A DNA stretch of 64,000 nucleotides from Jiangella aurantiaca (GCF_004349105.1 NZ_SMLB01000004.1:62001-126000); one strand, 5' to 3'; positions 48,901-57,347 are shown, counted from the first letter of the stretch. The notes: generated by a model from the letters alone, not told the origin. Numbers and translations are program-made.

Positions 48901-51707
48901 CGGGCATCGCCGCCGGGACGTACGAGGCGAAGGTGACGCACGGGCTGAGCTGGGACGAGAACTACGGCGCGGGTGGTGCGCCGGACGGGTCCAACATCGC
49001 TTTCACCGTGCCGGCCGGCGCCCGCGCCACGTTGAGCTATGACGTCGCCACCCACGTGCTGACGGTGACGGCGTCGGCCGCGGAGTCGCAGGCCGACCTC
49101 ACCCAGCAGAAGGCGCACTGGCTGGAGCGTGGGCTGCTGGCCTGGGACCTGCCGGCGGCCGCGGCGGACTGGAGCTTCCGGCTGCACGCGGCGCCGTCGG
49201 GCGGCCTCGGGCTGGACGCCGAGGCCGTCACCGGCGGGACGTCGTACCCGCTCACCCTGGGTGAGCTGCCGGAGGAGATTCGGGAGCAGTACCCGCACCT
49301 GGCCGGGTACGACGCGCTCATTCTGGCCGCCACGAAGGACGTCGAGGAGCTGCTCACCGGGCAGCTCGCCGTCGCCGCGTACGACGACCTCGGCCGGCTG
49401 GTCGACGCCACCGGGGTCCAGCTGCCCGGCGTCCTGGACGACGTCCACGTGCGCGCCGCGGACCGTGAGCTGGGCGTCGTCTGGCACGGCCGCCGCCCGG
49501 ACATCGCGGTCTGGGCGCCGACGGCGAAGCAGGTCGACCTGCTGCTCACGCCGCCCGGGTCGAGCACCGAGCAGACGGTGCCGATGCGCCGCGACGGCGA
49601 CGGCGTCTGGACCGCCCGCGGAAACCCGCGCTGGGCCGGCGCTGCGTACGCGTTCGCCGTGCAGGTGTACGTGCCGGAGACCGGCGCCGTCGAGACCAAC
49701 GTCGTCACCGATCCGTACAGCATGGCGCTGACGACGAACTCGCAGCGGTCGCTGGTCGTGGACCTGGACGACCCCGCGCTGGCGCCGCCGGCGTGGGCCG
49801 GTCTCGTCAAGCCGGAGCTGGCGCAGCCGGAGGACTCCACCATCTACGAGCTGCACGTCCGCGACTTCTCCATCGGCGACGAGTCCGTGCCGGAGGCGCA
49901 CCGCGGCACGTACCTGGCCTTCGCTGACGCCGACGGGGCCGGGATGCGGCACCTGTCCGCGCTCGCCGACGCCGGGCTCAACACCGTCCACCTGCTGCCG
50001 GTGTTCGACATCGCTACGGTGCCGGAGGACCGCGCCGCACAGGCCACCCCCGACTGCGATCTCGAAGCGCTGACAGAGGCGGACCCCGCGGGCGAGGCAC
50101 AGCAGGCGTGCACCGCGGCGGTCGCCGGGCAGGACGGGTTCAACTGGGGCTACGACCCCCTGCACTACACCGTCCCGGAGGGCTCCTACGCGACGAACCC
50201 GGACGGCCCCGGCCGGACGCGGGAGTTCCGCGAGATGGTGGCAGCGCTCAACGGCGCCGGGCTGCGGGTCGTCATGGACGTCGTCTACAACCACACCCAC
50301 GCCGCCGGCCAGGACGACCAGTCGGTGCTGGACCGGATCGTGCCCGGCTACTACCAGCGGCTCTCCGCCACCGGCACCGTCGAGACGTCCACCTGCTGCG
50401 CGAACACGGCGTCGGAGCACGCGATGATGGAGAAGCTGATCGTCGACTCCGTCGTCACCTGGGCGCGCGACTACAAGGTCGACGGGTTCCGGTTCGACCT
50501 CATGGGCCACCACAGCCGGGCGACGATGGAGCGCGTCCGCGCCGCCCTGGACGAGCTGACGGTGGAGCGCGACGGCGTCGACGGCGCGTCCGTCTACGTG
50601 TACGGCGAGGGCTGGAACTTCGGCGAGGTCGCGAACAACGCCCGGTTCCGGCAGGCCACGCAGCTGGAGCTGTACGGCGCTGGCATCGGGACCTTCAACG
50701 ACCGGCTGCGCGACGGCGTCCGCGGCGGCGGCCCGTTCGACGAGGACCCGCGGCAGCAGGGCTTCGGCAGCGGCCTGTTCACCGACCCGAACGGCGCGGC
50801 CGTCAACGGGACGCCGGGCGAGCAGCGCGAACGGCTGCTGCACCTGCAGGACCTGATCAAGGTCGGGCTGACCGGCAACCTGCGCGACTACCCGTTCACC
50901 GACAGCACCGGCGCGGCCGTGACCGGCGCCGACGTCGACTACAACGGCTCGCCGGCCGGCTACACCGCCGACCCGGCCGAGGTCATCACCTACGTCGACG
51001 CGCACGACAACGAGACGCTCTACGACGCGCTCGCGTACAAGCTGCCGGCGGACACGCCGATGGCCGACCGCGTGCGGATGAACGTGCTGTCGCTGGCCAC
51101 GACGGCGCTCGCCCAGGGCCCGTCGTTCTGGCACGCGGGCGCGGACCTGCTGCGGTCGAAGTCGCTGGACCGCAACTCCTACGACTCCGGCGACTGGTTC
51201 AACCGGATCGACTGGACAGGGCAGGAGAGCACGTTCGGATCCGGCCTGCCGCCCGCGACCGACAACTCCGCGAAGTGGGACTTCATGCGCCCGCTGCTCG
51301 CGTCGCCGTCGCTGAAGCCGGGCCCGGCCGACCTCGCGACGTCGACGGCGATGGCGCAGGACCTGCTGCGGCTGCGGTTCTCGTCGCCGCTGTTCCGGCT
51401 CGGGTCGGCCGAGCTGGTGCGGGAGCGGGTGTCGTTCGGCGACGGCGGACCGTCGCAGCCCGCCGGCGCCATCGTCATGCAGCTCGACGACCGGGCAGGT
51501 GAGGACCTCGACCCGGACCGCGAGCGGCTGGTCGTGGTCTTCAACGCGACGCCGTCCGCGGTGACGGTGCCGGTCGACGACGGCGCGAGCCTGCGGCTGC
51601 ACCCCGTCCAGGCCGCCGGCGCCGACCCCGTCGTCCGGTCCGCCACCGCGGGCGCGGACGGCCTCACCGTCCCGGCGCGGACGGTCGCGGTGTTCGAGCA
51701 GCGCTGA
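45945..51707 (+). CDS. secreted bifunctional alpha-amylase/pullulanase
   Basis: 1920 residues, a two-enzyme fusion for starch and pullulan breakdown outside the cell. A signal peptide ends near residue 34 (AVA-DHT). Three similar X25/pullulanase-type modules with the motif GSxxxExGCxGDWDPAC are at about 42-125, 846-940 and 946-1040. The first GH13 domain (about 150-730) has nucleophile Asp425 (GFRID), acid/base Glu459 (FGEVYD) and Asp529 (GNHD). The second, pullulanase-type GH13 domain (about 1100-1850) has Asp1518 (GFRFD), Glu1555 (YGEGW) and Asp1688 (AHDNE), with the YNHT motif near 1446-1449. Both catalytic sets are intact. It is divergent from the lipoprotein operon. Confidence 0.95.
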   Translation: MPTLPTARRLLVLTASLGLVAATAATAATPAVADHTPQPDTVTLVGSLQSELGCAGDWDPACDATELTRTSTGTYESAVTLEPGSYEFKVALNGGWDENYGAGGVANGPNLPLVLEADAEVTFSYDHASHRIAVAPTHPQPGLTEEDEQLAGDSLRAGLTDERFYFVMADRFDNGDPANDTGGHGVPPGAEEPRLVHGHDPADKGFYHGGDLAGILRRLDYIEDLGTTAIWLTPSFMNRPVQGSGADVSAGYHGYWITDFTRIDPHLGTNDELRRLIDEAHARGIKVFFDIITNHTADVIDYEQGQYTYVPKSDVPYRDAVGNVFDDSQYAAGDTFPPLDTETSFPYTPFFRTPEDATVKVPAWLNDPTLYHNRGNAAFDGSEGDLYGDFVGLDDLFTEQPAVRDGMIDIYRYWAAFGVDGFRIDTVKHVNMEFWQKFAPEVLDAAHDSGADDFFMFGEVYDANPAAMSRYTTEGGLQATIDFGFQARAQGFATGRPTTELRDLFAGDDHYTDADSNAYSLPTFLGNHDMGRIGMFVQDTGVAPDEQLDRSLLAHDLMYLTRGQPVVYYGDEQGFTGDGGDKDARQDMFESQVASYNDDDLIGTDATTAEENFDSEHPIYRRLAELSALRDEHPALADGAQIHRYASDDAGVYAFSRIDADEQVEYVVATNNSTQPQTVGFDTFNARTSFKGVWPAGAADLRSDADGRVTVTVPPLSATVWRAPKPLKAAKDAPALHFRTPGAGGTVGGRAEVGVSVPAGGFNQVTLAWRPLGTSAWQVLGTDDNAPYRVFHDVTDLAHGTLVEYRAVLKDHSGNLSVTSTYGVVGEPQDEGEEPGGGGPVEQPDRVTVPGSLNTEMGCGGDWDPACVQAGLTLDANDDVWKGTFALPAGDFEYKVAIDGSWAENYGLGARRDGPNIPLPLPAAGDVTFYYDHATHWITSDAQDPIVTVPGSFQSELGCPGDWDPACMRSWLKDPDGDGIYTLSTTGIAAGTYEAKVTHGLSWDENYGAGGAPDGSNIAFTVPAGARATLSYDVATHVLTVTASAAESQADLTQQKAHWLERGLLAWDLPAAAADWSFRLHAAPSGGLGLDAEAVTGGTSYPLTLGELPEEIREQYPHLAGYDALILAATKDVEELLTGQLAVAAYDDLGRLVDATGVQLPGVLDDVHVRAADRELGVVWHGRRPDIAVWAPTAKQVDLLLTPPGSSTEQTVPMRRDGDGVWTARGNPRWAGAAYAFAVQVYVPETGAVETNVVTDPYSMALTTNSQRSLVVDLDDPALAPPAWAGLVKPELAQPEDSTIYELHVRDFSIGDESVPEAHRGTYLAFADADGAGMRHLSALADAGLNTVHLLPVFDIATVPEDRAAQATPDCDLEALTEADPAGEAQQACTAAVAGQDGFNWGYDPLHYTVPEGSYATNPDGPGRTREFREMVAALNGAGLRVVMDVVYNHTHAAGQDDQSVLDRIVPGYYQRLSATGTVETSTCCANTASEHAMMEKLIVDSVVTWARDYKVDGFRFDLMGHHSRATMERVRAALDELTVERDGVDGASVYVYGEGWNFGEVANNARFRQATQLELYGAGIGTFNDRLRDGVRGGGPFDEDPRQQGFGSGLFTDPNGAAVNGTPGEQRERLLHLQDLIKVGLTGNLRDYPFTDSTGAAVTGADVDYNGSPAGYTADPAEVITYVDAHDNETLYDALAYKLPADTPMADRVRMNVLSLATTALAQGPSFWHAGADLLRSKSLDRNSYDSGDWFNRIDWTGQESTFGSGLPPATDNSAKWDFMRPLLASPSLKPGPADLATSTAMAQDLLRLRFSSPLFRLGSAELVRERVSFGDGGPSQPAGAIVMQLDDRAGEDLDPDRERLVVVFNATPSAVTVPVDDGASLRLHPVQAAGADPVVRSATAGADGLTVPARTVAVFEQR

Positions 51708-51724
51708 CGGGGGGTGCCGGCCGG

Positions 51725-52831
51725 CTACGCGGCGACGGCCGCGGGCCGGCCGGCGCGCGGCCGGCGGGCGATGTGCCGCGCCACGTACTCGGCGTCCCGC
51801 CCTGCGCCGCCGACCAGCATGGAGCTGAATGCGCTCTGGAAGGCCAGGCCGGTGAAGTAGAGGCCGGGCGACGACGGCACGACGCCGCGCTCCTCCAGGG
51901 GCCAGCCGTCGTCGCCCAGGACCGGCAACCGGATCCAGGTGAAGTCTTGCCGGAACCCGGTGCACCAGACCACCGTCCCAATGTCCAGCACCCGGCCGCC
52001 GTCGAGCACCGGGTTCCCCTCCCGCACGCCGGTGACCCGCTCGGGGATCCACTCGACGCCGGCCGCGGCGAGGTCGTCCGCCTGGACCCGCAGCAGCGGG
52101 CCGCCGTGAGTGCGGATCTCCGGGCGCATCTTGCGTCCGATCGGCGTGCGCAGCGTGAACACGTGCCGGGCCAGGAACCAGAGCACCGGGAACGCCGCCT
52201 GCGCGCGCCGCGACTCCAGCGGGACCGGGAGCTGGCCTCTCGAGTGGCCGCACAGGATCGTATGGTGCTCGCGGGCGGTTTCGACCGCGATGTCCGCCCC
52301 CGAGTGCGACGCCCCGACGACCAGGACGGGGCCAGGTGCGAGCTGGTCCGGCCGCCGGTACTGGCTGGAGTGCAGTTGCGCGATGGCCGGGTCCAGCTCG
52401 GCCGCGAACGGCGGCGCGTACGCGCGCGTCCCGAACGTCCCCGTCGCCACGACGACGTTGTCCGCCGTGAGCCGCCGGTCCCCGCAGTCGAGGACGTATC
52501 CGGCGCCGTCGTCGCTCTCCGTCAGGGTCTCGACGCGGACGCCGTGCTCGACCGGCAGCTCGAAGCGGGCCGCGTAGGCCTCCAGGTAGTCGGCGACCTC
52601 GTCCTTCGTCGGGAACGCCCGGCCGGGGCCGGGGAAGCGCATCCCCGGCAGCCCGTCGTAGCGCGCCGGGCTGTAGAGCCGCAGCGAGTCCCAGTGGCGG
52701 CGCCAGTTGTCGCCCGTGCGGCGCTGCTCGTCCAGGATGAGGAACGGCCGACGCCGCTTGGCGAGGTGGTAGCCGACGCTCAACCCCGCCTGTCCACCCC
52801 CGACGACGATCGTCTCGATGTGCTGATCCAT
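51725..52831 (-). CDS. flavin-containing monooxygenase/NAD(P)-binding protein
   Basis: 368 residues. The FAD-binding motif GGGQAG is at 11-16 and a second Rossmann motif GASHSGADIA follows near 172; WCTGFRQDF is the ATG-like C-terminal motif. Such proteins resemble CzcO/TrkA-type flavoproteins and oxygenate or reduce small molecules with NADPH; the substrate is not predictable. It is convergent with the amylase-pullulanase gene (17 bases between them). Confidence 0.88.
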   Translation of the reverse strand: MDQHIETIVVGGGQAGLSVGYHLAKRRRPFLILDEQRRTGDNWRRHWDSLRLYSPARYDGLPGMRFPGPGRAFPTKDEVADYLEAYAARFELPVEHGVRVETLTESDDGAGYVLDCGDRRLTADNVVVATGTFGTRAYAPPFAAELDPAIAQLHSSQYRRPDQLAPGPVLVVGASHSGADIAVETAREHHTILCGHSRGQLPVPLESRRAQAAFPVLWFLARHVFTLRTPIGRKMRPEIRTHGGPLLRVQADDLAAAGVEWIPERVTGVREGNPVLDGGRVLDIGTVVWCTGFRQDFTWIRLPVLGDDGWPLEERGVVPSSPGLYFTGLAFQSAFSSMLVGGAGRDAEYVARHIARRPRAGRPAAVAA

Positions 52832-53023
52832 GACGCCCTCCCCGTACGTTCCGGCAGGTCAGGCCTCGACGGTAGGAGCGGCGCCGCGGCGGGCGCGTCG
52901 GGCTAACCATGCATCTTCGCGGCCGGCCGGGGATGGGTAGTTCTGTGTAGATGGCGGGCGCCCGCGTCAGGTGGGAGTTGGGTCGGCGTCGGGTCCGCGG
53001 GGTTCACGTGCGCCTGTGCTGCA

Positions 53024-53084
53024 ACGTTGGCCGTCCCCCTGCTGCCCATTCTCTTGGCCGCACAACCGCGCCTCAAGTCCGCCA
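53024..53084 (-). repeat. 50-bp unit, copy a (reverse)
   Basis: On the minus strand: GCGGACTTGAGGCGC, GCGGCCAAGA, GGGCAGCAGGGGGACGGCC. It belongs with copy d (53509-53570), with which it forms the outer inverted repeat. It lacks the TATC found in copies b and c. Confidence 0.75.
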
Positions 53085-53106
53085 TGGGGTCGCTTCGCGA
53101 CGACGG

Positions 53107-53176
53107 GGCGGACTTGACCCGCGGCTCCGCGGCCAAGAACGGGCAGCTATCAGGGGGACGGGGCGAGTCTGGGCAC
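53107..53176 (+). repeat. 50-bp unit, copy b (forward)
   Basis: GCGGACTTGACCCGC, GCGGCCAAGAACGGGCAGC, TATCAGGGGGACGGGG, then GAGTCTGGGCAC. It is the partner of copy c (53402-53469) in the inner inverted repeat. Confidence 0.8.
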
Positions 53177-53228
53177 GACTCGGGGTCCGCAGCCGACGTT
53201 CGGGTCCGCTGTGGGCCTGTCGACCGAC

Positions 53229-53317
53229 ATGATCATCAAGGATCGCCTACATCACGAGGATTACCCGAGCATCAACACGATTGCAGCCGTGTCGATGCTC
53301 GGGTAATCCTCGTGATG
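53229..53317 (+). repeat. dispersed hairpin repeat, copy R3 (most intact)
   Basis: Arms 53250-53273 and 53294-53317 are perfect 24-base reverse complements; inside them ACACG and CGTGT pair as well, leaving the loop ATTGCAGC. The arm is preceded by ATGATCATCAAGGATCGC, as in the other copies. It sits at the centre of the mirror-image units a-d. Confidence 0.85.
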
Positions 53318-53401
53318 GCCCCCGAAACGCCGGCATATCTCACCAGGTGGACGCCGAACGACATCAACGCCACACCGAAGCGGGCCCCACGCCCCGGCGC
53401 C

Positions 53402-53469
53402 GTCGCCACACTCCCCCCGTCCCCCTGATAGCTGCCCGTTCTTAGCCGCGTGCGCGCGGGTCAAGTCCA
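53402..53469 (-). repeat. 50-bp unit, copy c (reverse)
   Basis: On the minus strand: GGACTTGACCCGCGCG, CACGCGGCTAAGAACGGGC, AGCTATCAGGGGGACGGGG, followed by GAGTGTGG. It forms the inner inverted repeat with copy b. Confidence 0.8.
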
Positions 53470-53508
53470 AGGCCCCTAACCACTGAGAACAGCACACAGT
53501 CAGAGGCC

Positions 53509-53570
53509 GCGGACTTGAGGCGCACGCACGCGGCCAAGACAATCGGGCAGCAGGGGGACGGCCCAACGTG
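53509..53570 (+). repeat. 50-bp unit, copy d (forward)
   Basis: GCGGACTTGAGGCGC, GCGGCCAAGA, GGGCAGCAGGGGGACGGCCC; closest to copy a, with which it forms the outer inverted repeat. It ends 17 bases before the stop codon of the minus-strand LuxR gene. Confidence 0.75.
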
Positions 53571-53586
53571 CACTTCCGTGGCCACC

Positions 53587-55221
53587 TCACACGAGGTCGT
53601 GCTCGTAGGCGAACGCGGTCGCCGCGGCGCGCGACGAGACGCCGATCTTGGTGAAGATGTTGCTCACGTGCCGCGCGACCGTCTTGTCGCTGAGCACCAG
53701 CGCGTCCGCGATCGCCCGGTTGCTCCGCCCGGCGGCGACCAGCCGCAGGACCTCCAGCTCCCGGGGCGTCAGCCCGCCGCCCCCCGCCGGGCCGCCGTCC
53801 GTCAGCGTCCGCAGCCGGTCGAGGTCGGGTCCGGCGGAGAGCCGCCGGAACGTCCGCGCCGCCGCGTCGAACTCCACCGCGGCGGCGTCGGCGTCGCCGA
53901 GCTCGCGGCAGGCCAGCCCGACCAGGACCCGGGCACGGGCGGCCTCGTACGGCGTCGCCACGTCATGGAAGCCGGCCCATGACCGCCGCGCCGCGGCCAG
54001 CGCGCCGGCCGGGTCACCACGCGAGAGCCGCACCGACGCCGTCGCGTACGCGGACATCGCGGCCAGCATCGGCACCTGGGCGGCGCCGGCCAGCTCGGCC
54101 AGCTCGGCCGCGGCCGTATCGGCACCGTCGGCGTCGCCGGCCGCCAGCAGCGCCTCGACCAGCGCCGCGAGCAGGGCCGGGCGCTCGATCGGGCTCGGGA
54201 TCTCGTCGAGCGCACGGCGCAGCCCGGCGACCGAGGCCGCCACCCGGCCCTGGTCCAGCCGGAGCAGGGCCAGACCGGGCTGCGGGTCTCGCCCGCTCAG
54301 GCCGGCCAGCCGGTAGGCGTCCTCCGCGGCCGCCACCTCGCCGCGCAGCCGGTGCAGTTCGGCCCGTTCGTAGTGGGCGTCGCCCACGGCCGGCTGGCCC
54401 GGCGGGTCGGACAGCCGGCGGCAGGCGTCTCCGGCCACGGCCAACGCGTCCTGCCAGGCCCCCTGGTCGCGCAGCACGTGAGCGCGGTGCACCTGGCACT
54501 CGCCGCGGTACGGCACGAGGTCCGGCTGAGCCTCGCACCAGCGGCTGAGCGCCGTCGTCCACTCGCGAGCCCGGCGCAGGTCGAACGTCGCCCGGCAGGC
54601 GTCGAGGACGGTGCAGTAGACGATGCCGGTGAGCACCGGCCCGACCTCGCCGGAAGTGACCGCGACCATCACCTCGTCGAGCAGCGCGATACCCTCCGTG
54701 ACCTTGCCCAGCCCGACCAGCGCCCGGCCCTGGCCCATCCGGCCGAGGACCACCAGGTCGACGTCGCGGTGGCGCTGGCCGATGGCGCCGACCTCGGCGA
54801 ACATCTCCGCAGCCACCGCTTCGTCACCGACGGCCAGCATCTGCCGGGCTCGGGCCACGAGCAGGTAGCCGCTCTCGGCGCAGTCGCGCCCGACCTCGTC
54901 GAGGAGGCGGTCGGCCCGGGCCAGCCAGCCACCGGCCTGCGCCTGCTCACCGCGGTTGAACAGGAGGAACGCCAGCCAGACGGCGCACCGGGCGGCCGAG
55001 TGCGCCCGGCCCGCGCGCAGCAGCTCACCGTAGAGCCGTTCCTGCAGGGCCGCGCTCTCGTCGTCGTGACCGGCCAGGTACGCCGAGACGGCCAGCAGCT
55101 CCAGATCGGCGGTGGACAACGGCGACGCGGCGTCGGCGCCCGCGAGCTGCGCATGCGCCTCGGCCCAGGCCCGCCGCTCGAAGGCGGCGCGGCCCCGGTC
55201 CAGCGCCTCGGTTGTGGTCAT
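53587..55221 (-). CDS. LuxR-family regulator with TPR-like repeats
   Basis: 544 residues from the ATG at 55221, preceded by a G-rich ribosome-binding site; an ATG at 55242 would add seven residues. The first 470 residues are Ala/Leu-rich helical repeats of TPR type (for example DRGRAAFERRAWAEAHAQLAGA and ALAVAGDACRRLSD). The C-terminal GerE HTH is LTPRELEVLRLVAAGRSNRAIADALVLSDKTVARHVSNIFTKIGV. There is no P-loop, so it is not a full LAL regulator. It probably senses a partner protein or small ligand through the repeats. Confidence 0.9.
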   Translation of the reverse strand: MTTTEALDRGRAAFERRAWAEAHAQLAGADAASPLSTADLELLAVSAYLAGHDDESAALQERLYGELLRAGRAHSAARCAVWLAFLLFNRGEQAQAGGWLARADRLLDEVGRDCAESGYLLVARARQMLAVGDEAVAAEMFAEVGAIGQRHRDVDLVVLGRMGQGRALVGLGKVTEGIALLDEVMVAVTSGEVGPVLTGIVYCTVLDACRATFDLRRAREWTTALSRWCEAQPDLVPYRGECQVHRAHVLRDQGAWQDALAVAGDACRRLSDPPGQPAVGDAHYERAELHRLRGEVAAAEDAYRLAGLSGRDPQPGLALLRLDQGRVAASVAGLRRALDEIPSPIERPALLAALVEALLAAGDADGADTAAAELAELAGAAQVPMLAAMSAYATASVRLSRGDPAGALAAARRSWAGFHDVATPYEAARARVLVGLACRELGDADAAAVEFDAAARTFRRLSAGPDLDRLRTLTDGGPAGGGGLTPRELEVLRLVAAGRSNRAIADALVLSDKTVARHVSNIFTKIGVSSRAAATAFAYEHDLV

Positions 55222-55289
55222 GCGCCCCCCCAGCGCCCGCACACCGTCCTGCCGCCACGCTACTCCTGGGGCCGGGGGACAATCGTGCT

Positions 55290-56171
55290 GTGGTCGATGC
55301 CGCTGCTGACGAGATCCCCACCGCGGCCGGCGGGCTGACGGCGCGCCCGGTCGCCGCGCTGACGTCGGAGCGGGCCGCCGAGGCGATGACGCGGGCGTTC
55401 GAGGGCTACGTCGTGCCGGTGTCGGTCGACGGGCCGGGGTTCGAGCGGCGGTTCGGCGCCGAGCACCTCGACCGCTACCTCAGCGAGGTGTACGCCGCGG
55501 GCGACGACCTCGCGGGCATCTGCCTGATCGCCCGGCGTGGCACGACGGCGCGGATCGGCGGGTTCGCCTGCACGCCGGCCTACCGTGGCGTCGGCGTGGG
55601 CCGGGCGCTGATGGAGCGGGCGGTCGCCCGCTGCACAGAGGCCGGCGCGACCAGGATCACGCTCGAGGTCATCACCAGCAACGCCGCGGCCGTGCGGCTG
55701 TACGAGCGGCTCGGCTTCCGGACCACGCGGACGCTCGTCGGCTACCGCTGGGAGCGGCCGGAGGCGGCCGGGCCGGTGCCGCCGTCCGTGCCGGCGCCGA
55801 TCGACCCGGCGCGGTTCGCCCGCGGGGTGGCCGCCGGACTGAGCGGGTCGGACGAGCCGCCCTGGCAGCTAGCGCCGGAGACGCTGGCCGCCTCCGTGCC
55901 GCCGCGTCGGGCGTACGCGCTGGGCCCGGCCGCGGCGCTGGTGAGCGTCACCGAGACCACCGCGGTGCTGGGCGCCGTGCACACCGAGCCGGCCGCCCGC
56001 CGGCGGGGTCACGGGCGGGCGCTGCTGGCCGCGCTGCGCGAGTCGTTCCCGGGACGGCGGTGGACGGTGCCGCCTCTGGTGCCGGAGGAAGACGGGGCCG
56101 AGTTCTTCCGTGCGACCGGCTGGGTTCGCGAGGAGCTGGCCCAGTATGAGATGGTGCACGCGAACGTGTGA
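55290..56171 (+). CDS. GNAT acetyltransferase with two tandem domains
   Basis: 293 residues. The first GNAT domain has the acetyl-CoA motif [18 protein letters not shown] followed by [19 protein letters not shown]; a second, shorter one has [18 protein letters not shown]. The substrate is unknown. The GTG start at 55290 lies seven bases after GACAAT (55278-55283), a possible -10, so the mRNA may be leaderless. Divergent from the LuxR gene, and the last gene before rplM. Confidence 0.85.
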   Translation: MVDAAADEIPTAAGGLTARPVAALTSERAAEAMTRAFEGYVVPVSVDGPGFERRFGAEHLDRYLSEVYAAGDDLAGICLIARRGTTARIGGFACTPAYRGVGVGRALMERAVARCTEAGATRITLEVITSNAAAVRLYERLGFRTTRTLVGYRWERPEAAGPVPPSVPAPIDPARFARGVAAGLSGSDEPPWQLAPETLAASVPPRRAYALGPAAALVSVTETTAVLGAVHTEPAARRRGHGRALLAALRESFPGRRWTVPPLVPEEDGAEFFRATGWVREELAQYEMVHANV

Positions 56172-56201
56172 CCGGCGTCCGGTGGGGGATTCCCGACCGT
56201 T

Positions 56202-56231
56202 TTGACCATGCGGCGCCTGCACAGGTATTCT
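56202..56231 (+). promoter_or_regulatory. rplM-rpsI promoter
   Basis: TTGACC at 56202-56207 and TATTCT at 56226-56231 are 18 bases apart, close to the sigma-70/HrdB consensus. This gives a leader of about 75 bases before rplM. Confidence 0.7.
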
Positions 56232-56314
56232 GTCGTGTCGTTGTGCGTACCGGAGCGCGGCACGCCAGCCACCGACCAGATCCATCCTCTCGACCAAAGC
56301 GAAGGCCTACGACC

Positions 56315-56758
56315 GTGCGCACGTACAGCCCCAAGCCCGGCGATGTCCAGCGCCAGTGGCACGTCATCGACGCCACCGACATCGTCCTCGGCAGGCTCGC
56401 CAGCCAGACCGCGACCCTGCTGCGCGGCAAGCACAAGCCCGTCTACGCGCCGCACGTCGACACCGGCGACTTCGTCATCGTCGTGAACGCCGAGAAGGTC
56501 GCGCTCACCGGCAGCAAGCTGGTGCAGAAGCTCGACCACCGGCACTCCGGCCGGCCGGGCGGTCTGCGCTCCACCAACTACCGCGACCTCCTCGAGAAGA
56601 ACCCCCGCCGGGCCATCGAGAAGGCCGTCAAGGGGATGCTCCCGCACAACAGCCTGGGCCGGCAGATGCTGTCCAAGCTGAAGGTGTACGCGGGCCCGGA
56701 GCACCCGCACCAGGCCCAGCAGCCCGTGCCGTACGAGATCGGCCAGGTCGCGCAGTGA
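56315..56758 (+). CDS. rplM: 50S ribosomal protein L13
   Basis: 147 residues from a GTG start ([22 protein letters not shown]). L13 is an early 50S assembly protein. [34 protein letters not shown] and [25 protein letters not shown] are diagnostic. Operon with rpsI. Confidence 0.98.
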   Translation: MRTYSPKPGDVQRQWHVIDATDIVLGRLASQTATLLRGKHKPVYAPHVDTGDFVIVVNAEKVALTGSKLVQKLDHRHSGRPGGLRSTNYRDLLEKNPRRAIEKAVKGMLPHNSLGRQMLSKLKVYAGPEHPHQAQQPVPYEIGQVAQ

Positions 56759-57246
56759 GTGAGGACATGACTGAGACCACCGTCGACGAGATCGACACCG
56801 ACGACGCTCCCATCGAGAGCTACACCTCCGAGTCGGCGCCGTCGCGCTTCTCGAACATCGAGGCCGCCGCGGCCACTGGCCGACGCAAGCAGGCCATCGC
56901 TCGCGTCCGCATCACGCCGGGCACCGGGCAGTGGACCATCAACGGCCGCACGCTCGACACCTACTTCCCGAACAAGGTGCACCAGCAGCTGGTCAGCTCG
57001 CCGCTGGTCGAGCTCGAGCTCACCGACCGCTACGACATCGTCGCCCGCATCGACGGCGGTGGCGTCACCGGTCAGGCCGGCGCGCTCCGGCTGGGCATCG
57101 CCCGTGCGCTGAACGCCGCCGACACCGAGAACAACCGGCCGGCGCTGAAGAAGGCCGGCTTCCTCACCCGCGACGCCCGCGTCACGGAGCGGAAGAAGGC
57201 CGGTCTCAAGAAGGCCCGCAAGGCTCCGCAGTACAGCAAGCGCTGA
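56755..57246 (+). CDS. rpsI: 30S ribosomal protein S9
   Basis: 163 residues from a GTG overlapping the rplM stop (GTGA); an ATG at 56767 would give 159. S9 has an acidic N-terminal extension of about 35 residues before the universal [17 protein letters not shown], and a C-terminal tail ([12 protein letters not shown]) whose last arginine reaches P-site tRNA. A strong terminator follows. Confidence 0.96.
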   Translation: MSEDMTETTVDEIDTDDAPIESYTSESAPSRFSNIEAAAATGRRKQAIARVRITPGTGQWTINGRTLDTYFPNKVHQQLVSSPLVELELTDRYDIVARIDGGGVTGQAGALRLGIARALNAADTENNRPALKKAGFLTRDARVTERKKAGLKKARKAPQYSKR

Positions 57247-57269
57247 TTTCGCGCACCTGCGCGAATTCC

Positions 57270-57310
57270 GCGAACGGCCCCGGGGGTGCACCAACTCCGG
57301 GGCCGTTCGC
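57270..57310 (+). terminator. terminator after rpsI
   Basis: GCGAACGGCCCCGG (57270-57283) and CCGGGGCCGTTCGC (57297-57310) form a perfect 14-bp stem with a 13-base loop. There is no T-run, as is usual for high-GC actinobacterial terminators. Confidence 0.75.
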
Positions 57311-57347
57311 GTTACGACTCCTCCCGGCCTCACTAGGAGCACCTTCA

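Larger units (their letters stand above)
52832..53586. other. 755-base gene-free repeat region
   Basis: No supported gene. It contains four copies of a roughly 50-bp unit in nested mirror orientation, with one hairpin repeat in the centre (listed separately). The first 75 bases should hold the promoter of the minus-strand monooxygenase gene, but none was clear. Confidence 0.8.

Noticed and set aside
45897-52910. A 2337-codon open frame on the minus strand opposite the amylase-pullulanase
   Set aside because: It is the antisense shadow of a GC-rich gene whose plus-strand frame has a signal peptide, repeated modules and two complete GH13 active sites; its translation is low-complexity Arg/Val/Gly-rich with no family resemblance. 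The only real gene in this frame is the monooxygenase at its upstream end.
16506-56171. The accessory block as a prophage or integrative element
   Set aside because: No integrase, transposase, phage structural, relaxase or tRNA attachment site was recognised, so it is described only as an accessory block.
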